Shown here one piece after another: positions 1 through 8,415 of a stretch of 64,000 bases of DNA. How positions within the stretch are numbered: the stretch's first letter is position 1; each line of letters opens with the position of its first letter. The stretch is from an uncultured Lachnospiraceae bacterium (GTDB lineage Bacteria > Bacillota > Clostridia > Lachnospirales > Lachnospiraceae), in NCBI GenBank assembly GCA_947363565.1, contig CANAPP010000011.1:1-64000 (forward strand), written 5' to 3'. The notes below the pieces were generated by a model. The model worked only from the letters and a program-made list of their open reading frames with translations, did no database searches and was not told the DNA's origin. Position numbers and translations under genes: made by a program.

Positions 1-13
1 TAATAGAAGAAAG

Positions 14-43
14 AAAACTCCCGCTAAAAAAGTAGGAGTTTTT
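14..43 (-). terminator. Rho-independent terminator of the tRNA pair
   Basis: An 8-bp stem (AAAACTCC with GGAGTTTT) closes a 13-nt loop. Read on the minus strand it lies just past the tRNA-Pro and is followed by a pyrimidine-rich TTTCTTTCTTC run. It probably ends the Gln-Pro tRNA transcript; the A/T-rich stem base would also act on the plus strand. Confidence 0.6.
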
Positions 44-73
44 CAGTGTCCTTTAAAATCAAGGCTTTTCAAG

Positions 74-147
<74 letters not shown>

Positions 148-197
148 TTATGTAACCGGATACTTCACTAACTGTACCCGGTGCCCCTGCCAAGGAA

Positions 198-268
198 CTA
201 CGGATAGAGGACTCGAACCTCTACTAACAGAGTCAGAGTCTGCTGTGCTGCCATTACACCAATCCGCA
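198..268 (-). tRNA. tRNA-Gln (anticodon CTG)
   Basis: On the minus strand the acceptor stem TGCGGAT pairs with ATCCGTA (one G-T pair). The anticodon arm is GCAGA-CTCTGAC-TCTGT, giving CTG, and the T-loop sequence GGTTCGAGTCC is normal. The discriminator G fits a glutamine tRNA. CCA is not encoded. It is the first gene of the pair. Confidence 0.93.
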
Positions 269-299
269 TTGCTTGTTCCAACGAACAAATATTATTATA

Positions 300-679
300 A
301 CAAAAGTTTCCAAAAAATCAAGTGTTTTTTGAAATTTTCTCAAATTTTTTATTTCGCATGGATGGCAGGGAAGATGTGATGGTGAAATTCCTTGTGAAAT
401 TGCGGCATTCTCAGCTCATGGATTGCAGTGTTTTTGTTGAGCGGAGGGCAAACAGTACTCCTGCGCATTTATTACCGCGAGAAACACGCCAAGTAGGCAT
501 GTTTGCATGCACATTCGTCAACTGCCTTGAGGGTCAGATCCCCCGTTGCTTTGTAGCGTTGCCTTTGATTTATTTGTTGAATATGAAGTCTGTACTGGAT
601 AACCTGGATAGATTGTGATAAGATAAATCTCGGAATACGTAAGATAATACAATGTTCAGGATAGAAAAGAGGTATCAGG
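300..679. other. Gene-free stretch between tRNA pair and CobW genes
   Basis: An open frame of 98 codons exists at 322-618, but it has no plausible ribosome binding site, a non-protein-like composition and no recognisable motif. I see no RNA structure or repeat here. The last 70 bases are A/T-rich and should carry the promoter of the downstream GTPase gene, but no clean -35/-10 pair stands out. Confidence 0.5.
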
Positions 680-1804
680 ATGACAAAGGTAGATATTATT
701 TCCGGTTTTCTGGGAGCCGGGAAGACGACGTTTATCCGGCAGCTTATAGACCAGGTATTTACGGGTGAGAAACTTGTGCTGATTGAGAATGAATTCGGAG
801 AAATCGGTATCGACGGAGGCTTTTTAAAGGATGCGGGAATCGAGGTTACAGAGATGAATTCCGGGTGCATCTGCTGTACGCTTGTCGGTGATTTTAGCAA
901 GGCGCTCAAGAAAGTAATCGAAGAGTATCAGCCGGACCGTGTGCTCATCGAGCCTTCCGGCGTGGGGAAACTCTCGGATGTGGCGAAGGCAGTCGAGGAC
1001 GTGAAGGAAGATGCGGATATCGAGATTGCCGGGAGAATCACGGTAGTTGACGGGAAAAAGGCAAAGATGTACATGAAAAACTTTGGTGAGTTTTTCAAAG
1101 ACCAGGTGAAACATGCGTCGGTCATTGTTGTGAGCCGCACACAGATGATGAGTTCTGAAAAGGTAGAGGAGTGCGTGCATTTGCTCCGGGAGGAGAACAA
1201 AGAGGCGGCGATTATCTCAACACCCTGGGAGGAGCTTGGAAAAGAGGCAATCATGCGGGCGTTAGAGCACAGCGAGGAGCTGAATGACCTGCTGGAGCAT
1301 CATGACCATGATGACCACGGCGAGATTTGCGGACATGAGCATCACCACCATGAGCATGGGGAGTGTTGCGGTCATGAGGGTCACCACCATGAGCATCACC
1401 ACGAGCATGGAGAGTGCTGTGGGCATGAACATCATCACGAGCATGGAGAGTGCTGCGGCCATGAGCATGGTCATCATCATGACCATGAGAGCTGCTGCGG
1501 CCACGATCATCACGGCCATCATCATGCCGATGAAGTGTTTACAAGCTGGGGCAGGGAGACCGCCCATAAATATACGGATGAGGAGCTTGATTATCTGGTG
1601 AAGGCGCTGTCAGAAACAGATGCTTACGGCACGATTCTTCGCTCAAAAGGAATTGTTTCTATGGCGGACGGGAGCTGGAGGCAGTTTGACCTTGTTCCGG
1701 AAGAGTACGAAGTGAGAGAAGGACAGGCTGATTATACGGGGCGCGTCTGCGTGATTGGAACTGCTCTGAAGGAAGAAGAGCTTTCGGGATTGTTCCATAT
1801 TTAA
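680..1804 (+). CDS. COG0523/CobW-type G3E GTPase with His/Cys-rich metal-binding insert
   Basis: 374 residues. The P-loop GFLGAGKTT is at residues 9-17, the family CxCC-type motif GCICC at 62-66, and the Walker-B-like IEPSG at 90-94. Residues about 207-283 are a low-complexity metal-binding stretch made of repeated HEHGECCGHE-like units, which also shows as a tandem repeat in the DNA. The C-terminal part (about 285-374) matches the CobW C-terminal domain position. Family members are GTP-driven metal chaperones or inserters, often for zinc; the metal is not determined here. The usual NKxD base-specificity motif is replaced by SRTQ near residue 152. A second GTPase gene follows after 25 nt, so the two form an operon. 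Confidence 0.88.
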   Translation: MTKVDIISGFLGAGKTTFIRQLIDQVFTGEKLVLIENEFGEIGIDGGFLKDAGIEVTEMNSGCICCTLVGDFSKALKKVIEEYQPDRVLIEPSGVGKLSDVAKAVEDVKEDADIEIAGRITVVDGKKAKMYMKNFGEFFKDQVKHASVIVVSRTQMMSSEKVEECVHLLREENKEAAIISTPWEELGKEAIMRALEHSEELNDLLEHHDHDDHGEICGHEHHHHEHGECCGHEGHHHEHHHEHGECCGHEHHHEHGECCGHEHGHHHDHESCCGHDHHGHHHADEVFTSWGRETAHKYTDEELDYLVKALSETDAYGTILRSKGIVSMADGSWRQFDLVPEEYEVREGQADYTGRVCVIGTALKEEELSGLFHI

Positions 1805-1829
1805 CATCAATTTATCGGAGGTCATTGCT

Positions 1830-2783
1830 ATGTTTGGACAGGCACCCATACCGGTTTTTGTAGTGACCGGATTTTTAGACAGCGGAAAAACAACCCTTGT
1901 AAAAGAGACTCTTATGGAGCAGGAGTGGATTGAGCCGGGGCTTACGCTCTTGATCCGCTGCGAGGAGGGCGAGGAAGAATACCAGAAGGATTATCTGGAT
2001 GCAAAAGATATGTTTCTTTTAGAGATAGAGGAACCTGGGCAGCTCAATGCAGAGTTTTTTAAGAACTGTGAGAAAAATTACCATCCAACGCAGGTAGTGA
2101 TCGAGTATAACGGCATGTGGAAACTTACCGAGCTGCTTTCCATCAAGTATCCTAGGAACTGGGAGCTGCAGGGCGTGTATTCCACGGTGGACGGAACAAC
2201 TTTGGATATGTATCTTACCAATATGCGGAACATGCTTATGGAACAGCTTGCGGAGTCGGAACTTATCGTGGTGAACCGCTGCGCGCCGGAGGTGGACCGT
2301 TCGGGATTTCGGAGGGCGCTTAAGGTGCAGAATCCTATGGCGCAGCTTATTTTTGAAGACCCGGAGGGGAAAATCATACAGCCGTCCAAAGAGGATCTGC
2401 CCTATGATGTGACGAAGGACAGGATTGTGATCGCGGATGAGGACTTCGGCATCTGGTATGTGGATGCATATGATCATCCGGAGCTGTATCTTCATAAAGA
2501 AATTGAATTTACCGCCCAGGCTTTCCGTCCAAAGGGGATGGCGGAGGACATGTTTGTGCCGGTGCGGAAGATCATGACTTGCTGCGCGGAAGATATCCGG
2601 TATTACGGATACCCGTGCCGGCTGCCGGGTAAGCAGGAGATTCCCAAACATCAGTGGATGCATATCAAGGCGAAATTCGGCTATGAGGCGGTGGCATCTT
2701 TTGGCAGCAAGCAGCCGGTGCTCTATCTGATCCGGATGGAACCGGCGGAGAAACCAGAAGAAGAAATCGTGTATCTGGGGTAA
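1830..2783 (+). CDS. Second COG0523/CobW-like GTPase
   Basis: 317 residues, ATG preceded by ATCGGAGGTC. The P-loop is TGFLDSGKTT at residues 13-22. Unlike its neighbour it lacks the CxCC motif and any His-rich insert, and the position of NKxD reads VVNRCAPE. The C-terminal half ends in a conserved-looking MHIKAKFGYEA... region typical of CobW C-terminal domains. It sits 25 nt downstream of the His-rich paralogue, so the pair may act as partners in metal delivery or as a heteromeric complex; that is inference. No metal-enzyme gene lies adjacent to reveal the client. Confidence 0.8.
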   Translation: MFGQAPIPVFVVTGFLDSGKTTLVKETLMEQEWIEPGLTLLIRCEEGEEEYQKDYLDAKDMFLLEIEEPGQLNAEFFKNCEKNYHPTQVVIEYNGMWKLTELLSIKYPRNWELQGVYSTVDGTTLDMYLTNMRNMLMEQLAESELIVVNRCAPEVDRSGFRRALKVQNPMAQLIFEDPEGKIIQPSKEDLPYDVTKDRIVIADEDFGIWYVDAYDHPELYLHKEIEFTAQAFRPKGMAEDMFVPVRKIMTCCAEDIRYYGYPCRLPGKQEIPKHQWMHIKAKFGYEAVASFGSKQPVLYLIRMEPAEKPEEEIVYLG

Positions 2784-2832
2784 TATTTTGCCAGGCATAA
2801 CGGATGGATGATTTGTATATGAGCGAAAAAAT

Positions 2833-2853
2833 GGCGGGGAGCATATCCCCGCC
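2833..2853. terminator. Bidirectional terminator between convergent genes
   Basis: A perfect 8-bp GC-rich stem (GGCGGGGA / TCCCCGCC) has a 5-nt loop. On the minus strand it is followed by ATTTTTTCG, a good terminator for the DMT transporter gene; on the plus strand it lies 50 bases past the second GTPase gene. Confidence 0.8.
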
Positions 2854-2870
2854 AAATGTGTTGTACGCAT

Positions 2871-3734
2871 TTATCCGGTTGTTTTCAGGGAAGAGTACAT
2901 GGCGACTCCCAGGATTACGGCGCCGCCCACAAGCTCCCGCCCGCTTGGAATTTCTCCGAGAAACAGCAGCGCGTAGACAATCCCGTAGACGGTCTCCATC
3001 CCGGAAATGATTCCGGCGGTCTGCGCCCGGACATTTTTCTGCGCAGACACATACAGGGAGTAGGCAAATGCCGTGCAGATGAATCCCACGAATGCCACTC
3101 CGGCGATATCCTGAGCCCGCCAGCTTGTCTTTACGATAAAAAGTGCAGGGAGGAGCACTACTGCGGCGGTTCCCTGCTCGTACAGGCAGATGATGCGCCC
3201 TTTATACCGGGCGGAAAAGTATCGGTTGGCAAGGGTCATGACCGCATAGGTAAAGCTGCAGAGCATCCCCCAGATGATTCCGACGGTCGTATTGTTTTCC
3301 ATGGAAAATTCAGGGATGGTGATAAGTACACCCGCAAACAGGATGACCGCAGTAAGTACGCTCTGTTTTTTCAGCTTTTCGCGGAATACGAAAGGCTCTA
3401 TAAAAGTCAGAAATAACGGGAAGGTGGAAAAGGTAATGGTACCGATTGCCACCGAAGACACCTGTATCGACTGGAAAAAGGTCGTCCAGTGGACAGCCAT
3501 AACGATTCCCGTCAGGATGATCAGCCCGTAATCTTTTCCGGAATTTAGTTTCAGAGTGTCTTTTTTTACGGCGGCGATGAGAAATAAGAGCAGGGAAGAG
3601 CAGACGACCCTTCCCAGCGCCACCATGACCGCCGAGACTTCGACGAACTGTGCCACAACGCCCGAAAGCCCGAAGAGCATAACAGCGATGTGGAGAAATA
3701 AGATGTTTTTATTAAATGTATGTTTGGTATTCAT
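2871..3734 (-). CDS. DMT-superfamily (EamA) transporter
   Basis: 287 residues, almost entirely hydrophobic, with about ten predicted membrane segments in two repeated five-helix EamA halves (for example the segment near VAIGTITFSTFPLFLTF). The length is typical for the family. Members export amino acids, nucleobases or other small metabolites from the cytoplasm, and the substrate cannot be read from sequence. It is transcribed alone, convergent with the CobW pair and divergent from the DUF gene at 3871. The start ATG is preceded by a GGAGGATTT site on the minus strand. Confidence 0.82.
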   Translation of the reverse strand: MNTKHTFNKNILFLHIAVMLFGLSGVVAQFVEVSAVMVALGRVVCSSLLLFLIAAVKKDTLKLNSGKDYGLIILTGIVMAVHWTTFFQSIQVSSVAIGTITFSTFPLFLTFIEPFVFREKLKKQSVLTAVILFAGVLITIPEFSMENNTTVGIIWGMLCSFTYAVMTLANRYFSARYKGRIICLYEQGTAAVVLLPALFIVKTSWRAQDIAGVAFVGFICTAFAYSLYVSAQKNVRAQTAGIISGMETVYGIVYALLFLGEIPSGRELVGGAVILGVAMYSSLKTTG

Positions 3735-3870
3735 GGGTATGTAAATCCTCCATGCAGTATATTAAGTGAATGGCATGAAAAAGTCAATATTTTAACAAAA
3801 GATGTGGTATACTTATCTGAAGAGCAATGAATATCTGCTGCGGCGAATATATGATTAAGGAGAGACGATT

Positions 3871-4887
3871 ATGAGAAAAGAGGCATCATTGGGGCAATGG
3901 GGCGCATTGTATGAGACGGCAACCAGGATCAAGGCTATAAAACCATGGGAAAAGTTTTGGGATATGGATTTGATAGGGGTTCAGAACGGAGCGGAAGAGG
4001 ACACGGTATTTTTCAGCATTCTCGGCAAGGGCGGGGATTGCTATGGGATTGCGGTCTATGAAGGATATGAAGGGTTAAATACATATATGATGCTCGCGAT
4101 GCAAAAGAGCATGAACCTTTCGCCGGAGTATGCGATGTTCAATCAGAAAAACCTTACCTGCTATTGGGGAAACCGCGATGAGCTGTCGAATAAGCAGAGG
4201 GCGGTGATAAAAGAACTGGGGTATAAGTACAGAGGGAAGAACCAGTGGCTGTATTTCCTGTCTTATAAGCCGGGGTACTGGCCGTTTGATTTGGATGAGG
4301 AAGAAGTTGTGCGGATGACGGAACATATGCAGGATTTGGAGAAAGCATTGCAATGCTATGATGAATCGGGCGCAGATGTGGATTTTGAAAATGCAAATAT
4401 GTTTCTTTTATCATTTGGAAAGGATAAAAAGACCTGGGAATGTAAAGAAGTACCCTTGCCGTTTACTGGTTTTCGGTTCGGACATTTAGTCATTGACGAT
4501 AAGGGATTGCTGTCAGACCTGGCGGGGAGCCCTAAGTGCAATGCCGTTTTGGAGGCGGGGGTTATGCCTATGGGGGCGTCTATAGCAGATAAAAAGTATG
4601 ACCGTCCGGCCAATCCGATGCTGTCGCTTTTGGGAGATGCGAAGTCGGGAATGATGCTGAAATTTGAGATGACAGAGCCGGACGATGACGCAGCGGAAGT
4701 GCTTGCGGAAACGGTCATAGACTTTATCCTGGAATACGGTTCCCCGAAGGAAATCCGGGTGTCAAATGTGATTGTTGAAAGCAGTCTTAAGCAAATCTGC
4801 GATGTGTGCAAAATTAAGCTGCGCCGGGTGAACCGGCTGAGTGAGCTTGAAATGTTTGTGCAGGAAATGAAAAAATTCGGAATTTAA
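3871..4887 (+). CDS. Conserved hypothetical protein (DUF7309/DUF6930-like)
   Basis: 338 residues, soluble, with no signal peptide or membrane segment. I recognise the overall pattern of a two-domain protein found in many Firmicutes and annotated DUF7309 (N-terminal half, with FSILGKGGDCYGIAVYEG) plus DUF6930 (C-terminal half, beginning near residue 215, SPKCNAVLEAGVMPMG). No catalytic motif is evident and no function is known to me. The ATG has a clear GGAGAG site 8 nt upstream. It stands as a single transcription unit between the DMT gene and a small gene at 5047. Confidence 0.65.
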   Translation: MRKEASLGQWGALYETATRIKAIKPWEKFWDMDLIGVQNGAEEDTVFFSILGKGGDCYGIAVYEGYEGLNTYMMLAMQKSMNLSPEYAMFNQKNLTCYWGNRDELSNKQRAVIKELGYKYRGKNQWLYFLSYKPGYWPFDLDEEEVVRMTEHMQDLEKALQCYDESGADVDFENANMFLLSFGKDKKTWECKEVPLPFTGFRFGHLVIDDKGLLSDLAGSPKCNAVLEAGVMPMGASIADKKYDRPANPMLSLLGDAKSGMMLKFEMTEPDDDAAEVLAETVIDFILEYGSPKEIRVSNVIVESSLKQICDVCKIKLRRVNRLSELEMFVQEMKKFGI

Positions 4888-5046
4888 AAAATTTTTTAAA
4901 AAAACTGTCACAAAACGGACATTTTATTCGTTATATATAGTAGAAAGCTTTTTAAGAGGAAAAAGCCTTGCCAGGATTAAAGTCCCGGCAGAGATGGCTG
5001 CCGTATGGATTGCAGAAAATAAGGCGCGGGGCAGCAGGAGGATAAA

Positions 5047-5397
5047 ATGTTCGGGAAGAGATGCTTGATTCAGACAGATTCGCCGGAGCTTGCCCGGAAG
5101 ATAAAATACATGCTTGAGAGACAGCGGATTCCGTATGAAGAGAAGGTAAAGGACGGCATGAGCGCGGAGCAGCTTATGTCACGGCTTATATCCGGCGGGG
5201 AAGAGCGCGCGGACAGCGGACAAGTACGGCACATCTCCCTCTATATACATAAATGTGACGTCAGACAGGCGGAGGAGCTTGTAAGAATGGTTAAGAGGAA
5301 TCTATGGGTGGAAAATTTCATGAGTTTCCGGGAGAAACGTGTGACTTCCGGTACTCTTTCGGAGTGCATCCCTTTATTTCCCGAAAAAACTTGGTAA
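5047..5397 (+). CDS. Small protein, DUF2007-like
   Basis: 116 residues. Residues 1-90 resemble the small alpha-beta 'signal-transducing' DUF2007 type (a strand-helix start CLIQTDSPELARKIKYMLER and an end QAEELVRMVKRNLW). The ribosome binding site GCAGGAGG lies 5 nt before the ATG. After about residue 92 the sequence loses family character and may be a readthrough tail: the DNA downstream looks rearranged (see 5304-5531). Function unknown. The 160 bases upstream contain no other gene. Confidence 0.55.
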   Translation: MFGKRCLIQTDSPELARKIKYMLERQRIPYEEKVKDGMSAEQLMSRLISGGEERADSGQVRHISLYIHKCDVRQAEELVRMVKRNLWVENFMSFREKRVTSGTLSECIPLFPEKTW

Positions 5398-5531
5398 CTC
5401 GGGATGTTTATGGCAGATTTATCGATATGTCTAATAAGGTGTTGGAGCATATTGCGAAGAAATACGATTCTGTCAGGGAAGGTAGGGCGCAATGCCCAGG
5501 AAGTTGCAGATACATTGAAAATGTTTGATAT
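5304..5531 (+). pseudogene. Possible remnant of a PD-(D/E)XK (Rpn-type) transposase/nuclease gene
   Basis: One frame here reads YGRFIDMSNKVLEHIAKKYDS followed by VREG. This resembles the C-terminal part of Rpn/PDDEXK-family proteins of gut clostridia, but the rest of the family is absent and the frame ends at 5528. Another frame ends RNAQEVADTLKMFDM at about 5537, as if a frameshift or deletion joined two pieces. It overlaps the tail of the preceding small gene. This is a weak resemblance from memory, not an alignment. Confidence 0.2.
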
Positions 5532-5539
5532 GTAGAAAT

Positions 5540-6415
5540 CTATGGGAGTGTTTCCGCAGGGAGGCACTCCTTTTTCCACTCGAAAACTTTCTGCACTTTT
5601 TCCTTATTCCCTCTCAGGTACGACGCATGATAGGTCACATTAAGTTCAGGGTCATCCAGCGGGATCAGTGTCCGATGGCTCCCGTCATTTCGAAGGTCTG
5701 CGGATAATTCTGATATAGTTGCAAGAAAATTTGTCGTGCGGATCAGGTGTTGGATAATGCCGAAATCATTTTTCATAAGTGTGACAGGAAGATGATTTTC
5801 CGTGATGATCTTTTCAATCTGCGTGACAAAATAGCCTCCAATCAGCGGGTGAAGGAGAGGCTGCGCCGGGATGTCTTTTAAGGAAATGCTCTTAAGCCCT
5901 GCGAGGTTACCGGAGGAAGGCACAGATAAGTATACCCTGTCCGGCAGGAAGGGTACGCACTGGATATGGGGAGCGGATATCTTCCGGGGCGTTATCACCA
6001 GGTCGTATGTCCGCTCAGCCAAAAGCCTTTCGGCATCATCTCCCTCGTAAAGCTCTGCGCTGACCGCAATTTCCGGGCAGGCAAGAGAAAAGCGGGGAAC
6101 GAAGAACCACTGGATGCCTCTGTCGGGGAAAGCGATGGATAGGGTGAGGTTTTTCTGTGCTGTGCTCTGTACGTCCGTTTTCATCTGCTCAATGTTCCGC
6201 AGGATATTGTTTATGTGGATTAATGCGATTTCCCCGGCCTCATTTAAGTGAATTCGGTTGGGGCTGCGGTGGAATAATTCGGCATTAAGCTCTTCCTCGA
6301 ATTTCTTCAGCATAGCGCTCATGGCGGGCTGGGAAATATGCAGCATCTCCGCCGCTTTTGTGAGAGAGTTGGTCTCTGCAATGATTTTGAAATACTGCAT
6401 CTGTGTTTCATCCAT
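5540..6415 (-). CDS. LysR-family transcriptional regulator
   Basis: 291 residues from an ATG preceded by AAGGAGATTTTCC; a longer frame reaches 6574 but its extra 53 residues are unlike LysR proteins and lack a ribosome binding site. The N-terminal winged helix-turn-helix is clear (MQYFKIIAETNSLTKAAEM, then HISQPAMSAMLKKFEEEL), followed by a periplasmic-binding-protein-like effector domain from about residue 90. It is divergent from the aldo-keto reductase at 6675 with a 259-nt shared upstream region, so that gene is its most probable target, alongside autoregulation. Effector unknown. Confidence 0.85.
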   Translation of the reverse strand: MDETQMQYFKIIAETNSLTKAAEMLHISQPAMSAMLKKFEEELNAELFHRSPNRIHLNEAGEIALIHINNILRNIEQMKTDVQSTAQKNLTLSIAFPDRGIQWFFVPRFSLACPEIAVSAELYEGDDAERLLAERTYDLVITPRKISAPHIQCVPFLPDRVYLSVPSSGNLAGLKSISLKDIPAQPLLHPLIGGYFVTQIEKIITENHLPVTLMKNDFGIIQHLIRTTNFLATISELSADLRNDGSHRTLIPLDDPELNVTYHASYLRGNKEKVQKVFEWKKECLPAETLP

Positions 6416-6674
6416 GGAAAATCTCCTTTTTATTCTGATTAAATTTCTTTTACAAACCCGAGTATATACGAAATCCGGAGAAATGACAAGTGCGTATAAA
6501 TGAAGAGTATAAACAGCAATAAGCATAAGCGAATAGTTATGCTGCATAAATATCATGTAGTGTACATTCTGCATTTTCCGTGTGATAATACCTCCAGTGG
6601 ACGGAGGAACATATGACTCATGTCCGCTAAGGGCGTATCAACAGAAAAATATGAAAAATTTGGAGGTATTAGCG

Positions 6675-7526
6675 ATGGAATATGTAACACTGAATAACGG
6701 AGTAAAGATGCCATTGGAAGGGTTCGGTGTGTTTCAGGTGCCGGAGGCGGCAGTGTGCGAGCAGGCGGTCAGTGACGCTTTGGCGGCGGGATATCGGATG
6801 ATTGACACTGCGGCGGCGTATTTTAACGAGGAGGCTGTGGGTGCGGCGATAAGGAAAAGCGGCATTGCCCGGGAGGAGCTTTTTATCACCACAAAGCTGT
6901 GGATTCAGGACGCGGGGTATGAGAATGCGAAAAAAGCATTTCAGGTGTCGCTTTCTAAGCTGAGGCTTGATTATATCGACCTGTATCTGATTCACCAGCC
7001 TATGAATGACTATTACGGCTCCTGGAGGGCGATGGAGGAGCTGTATGAGGAAGGAAAGATTCGGGCAATCGGCGTGTGCAACTTTTATCCGGAGAGGATG
7101 GCGGACCTGTGCATCAATGCAAAGGTTGTTCCGGCGGTGAACCAGGTGGAGATTCATCCGTTTTTTGCTCAGACAGGAGCGTTAGAGACGATGAAAGAAT
7201 ACGGCGTGCAGGCGGAGGCATGGGGGCCGCTGGCAGAAGGCAAGCACGGCATCTTCACGCATCCGGTGCTGACCCGCATCGGAGCAAAGTACGGGAAGAC
7301 GGCAGCGCAGACAGCCCTTCGGTGGAATGCCCAGAGAGGCGTTGTAGTCATCCCCAAATCTACCCACAAAGAGCGCATGGAAGAAAACCTCGATATCTGG
7401 GATTTCACGCTGAGCGCGGAAGATATGGAAGAAATCGGAAAGCTGGATCTCGGCCACAGCGAGATTATCGACCACAGCGCGCCGGAGACGGCGAAATTCC
7501 TCAATAGCTGGAAGATTCATGACTAA
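6675..7526 (+). CDS. Aldo/keto reductase
   Basis: 283 residues, starting at the ATG 9 nt after TTTGGAGGTATT; an upstream in-frame start at 6582 would add 31 residues without family similarity. Diagnostic AKR features are visible: MIDTAAAYFNEEAVG with the catalytic Asp and Tyr, TTKLW with the catalytic Lys, HQP with the active-site His, and the C-terminal VVIPKSTHKERMEENLDIWDF NADP-binding segment. It catalyses NAD(P)H-dependent reduction of a carbonyl compound (aldose, diketo acid or methylglyoxal-type); the substrate is not deducible. It is probably controlled by the divergent LysR gene and is followed by a terminator. Confidence 0.9.
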   Translation: MEYVTLNNGVKMPLEGFGVFQVPEAAVCEQAVSDALAAGYRMIDTAAAYFNEEAVGAAIRKSGIAREELFITTKLWIQDAGYENAKKAFQVSLSKLRLDYIDLYLIHQPMNDYYGSWRAMEELYEEGKIRAIGVCNFYPERMADLCINAKVVPAVNQVEIHPFFAQTGALETMKEYGVQAEAWGPLAEGKHGIFTHPVLTRIGAKYGKTAAQTALRWNAQRGVVVIPKSTHKERMEENLDIWDFTLSAEDMEEIGKLDLGHSEIIDHSAPETAKFLNSWKIHD

Positions 7527-7551
7527 AACAAAAAGTGTGTTTTTTGTTTTT
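7525..7551 (+). terminator. A/T-rich terminator after the aldo/keto reductase
   Basis: AAAACAAAAA pairs with TTTTTTGTTTT around a 5-nt loop, overlapping the stop codon. The stem is A/T only, so the energy is modest, but the T-rich 3' arm is adequate for intrinsic termination. Confidence 0.45.
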
Positions 7552-7598
7552 ATGTAAAGATTTAAAGCTTTTGTGTGGGCTTATTTCATTTTTCTTAA

Positions 7599-7631
7599 GA
7601 AACATTTCCGGTATTCTTTAAGAAATGTTTC
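7599..7631. promoter_or_regulatory. Inverted repeat upstream of the VTT membrane gene (operator candidate)
   Basis: GAAACATTTC (7599-7608) and GAAATGTTTC (7622-7631) form a perfect 10-bp inverted repeat with a 13-nt spacer. Each arm is preceded by TTAAG and a third TTTAAGAAA lies at 7639. The arrangement upstream of a gene suggests a repressor site, but no regulator gene is adjacent. Confidence 0.3.
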
Positions 7632-7691
7632 CAGGATGTTTAAGAAAGAGCTGCTATCCTATAGGTAACGATAGAAAGCGGGGTGGCGGTG

Positions 7692-8285
7692 ATGGAAAAG
7701 CAGAAGGATGGGTGGAAACAGGCGCGCAGGTGGATATCGGCAGGACTGCTGGCGGTATGTGCGTCGTTCTGTATCGTATTATTGAAAGCGTATCTGGACG
7801 GCAGATTTGATTCGGTAGAAACTTTGCAGCAGTATATCTCGGAATTTGGTATGCTGGCGCCGATTGCCCTTACCGCTCTCCAGGCGGCGCAGGTAGTGTT
7901 TCCGGTACTTCCCGGATTTTTAGGATGTGTGGCAGGAGCAGTTTTATTTGGCTGGGCGGGAGGATTCTGGTGCAGCTATATCGGAATATCCGCGGGTTCC
8001 GTCATTGCTTTCCTGCTGGCAAAGAAATACGGGAGCGCGCTTGTGGGCAGGATGTTTCCGGGAAAACGGTACGAGAAATGGTCGGCGTGGGCAGCTGAGA
8101 GCAAATCTTATACGGCATTTTTACTTTTTATCATGGTGCTGCCCCTGTTTCCGGATGATTTTTTCTGTTACTTTACCGGAATCACGAAGATGAGCATCCG
8201 GAAATTTGTCACCATTATCATGGTTGGAAAACCGTGGTGTATCCTGGGGTATTGCCTCTTTTTTGAGAGCGGGCTTTTGAAATGA
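7692..8285 (+). CDS. VTT-domain (TVP38/TMEM64, DedA-like) membrane protein
   Basis: About 197 residues from the ATG (a GTG three codons upstream is an alternative start). It has a hydrophobic N-terminal helix (residues about 15-35), then the VTT/SNARE-associated core with LQAAQVVFPVLPGFLGCVAG and a glycine-rich GWAGGFWCSYIGISAGS segment, then LFIMVLPLFPDDFFCYFTG, the conserved pattern of this family. Members are integral membrane proteins implicated in lipid scrambling, undecaprenyl-phosphate recycling or membrane homeostasis; the role here is inferred from family only. Single-gene unit ending in a hairpin at 8355. Confidence 0.8.
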   Translation: MEKQKDGWKQARRWISAGLLAVCASFCIVLLKAYLDGRFDSVETLQQYISEFGMLAPIALTALQAAQVVFPVLPGFLGCVAGAVLFGWAGGFWCSYIGISAGSVIAFLLAKKYGSALVGRMFPGKRYEKWSAWAAESKSYTAFLLFIMVLPLFPDDFFCYFTGITKMSIRKFVTIIMVGKPWCILGYCLFFESGLLK

Positions 8286-8354
8286 TATTTTGGAAAGACA
8301 TTTTGAGATGATGTCGGCAAATGAGACGAGAGCTGCAAAATTATATAGCAAAAG

Positions 8355-8386
8355 AGGAATGTATGCCGCAAACAGCCTACATTCCT
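8355..8386. terminator. Hairpin terminator between convergent genes
   Basis: The 9-bp stem AGGAATGTA / TACATTCCT has a 14-nt loop and is followed by TCTTTTG on the plus strand and CTTTTG on the minus strand. It separates the VTT gene from the convergent cupin gene and probably serves both. Confidence 0.6.
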
Positions 8387-8415
8387 TCTTTTGTCAGATG
8401 GGTATATAAAAGTAT

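Noticed and set aside
322-618. 98-codon open frame upstream of the CobW genes
   Set aside because: No ribosome binding site, no motif, and no family resemblance; probably chance.
1262-1601. Met/Val-rich frames on both strands within the His-rich segment of the first GTPase
   Set aside because: Artefacts of the repetitive CATGAGCA-type codons; the GTPase frame is continuous and has clear motifs.
2019-2870. 283-codon frame antisense to the second GTPase gene
   Set aside because: Shadow of a well-supported gene; composition rich in His/Arg/Leu typical of antisense frames and no start signal.
7076-7507. 143-codon frame within the aldo/keto reductase gene
   Set aside because: Out-of-frame shadow with high Arg/Gly content and no start signal.
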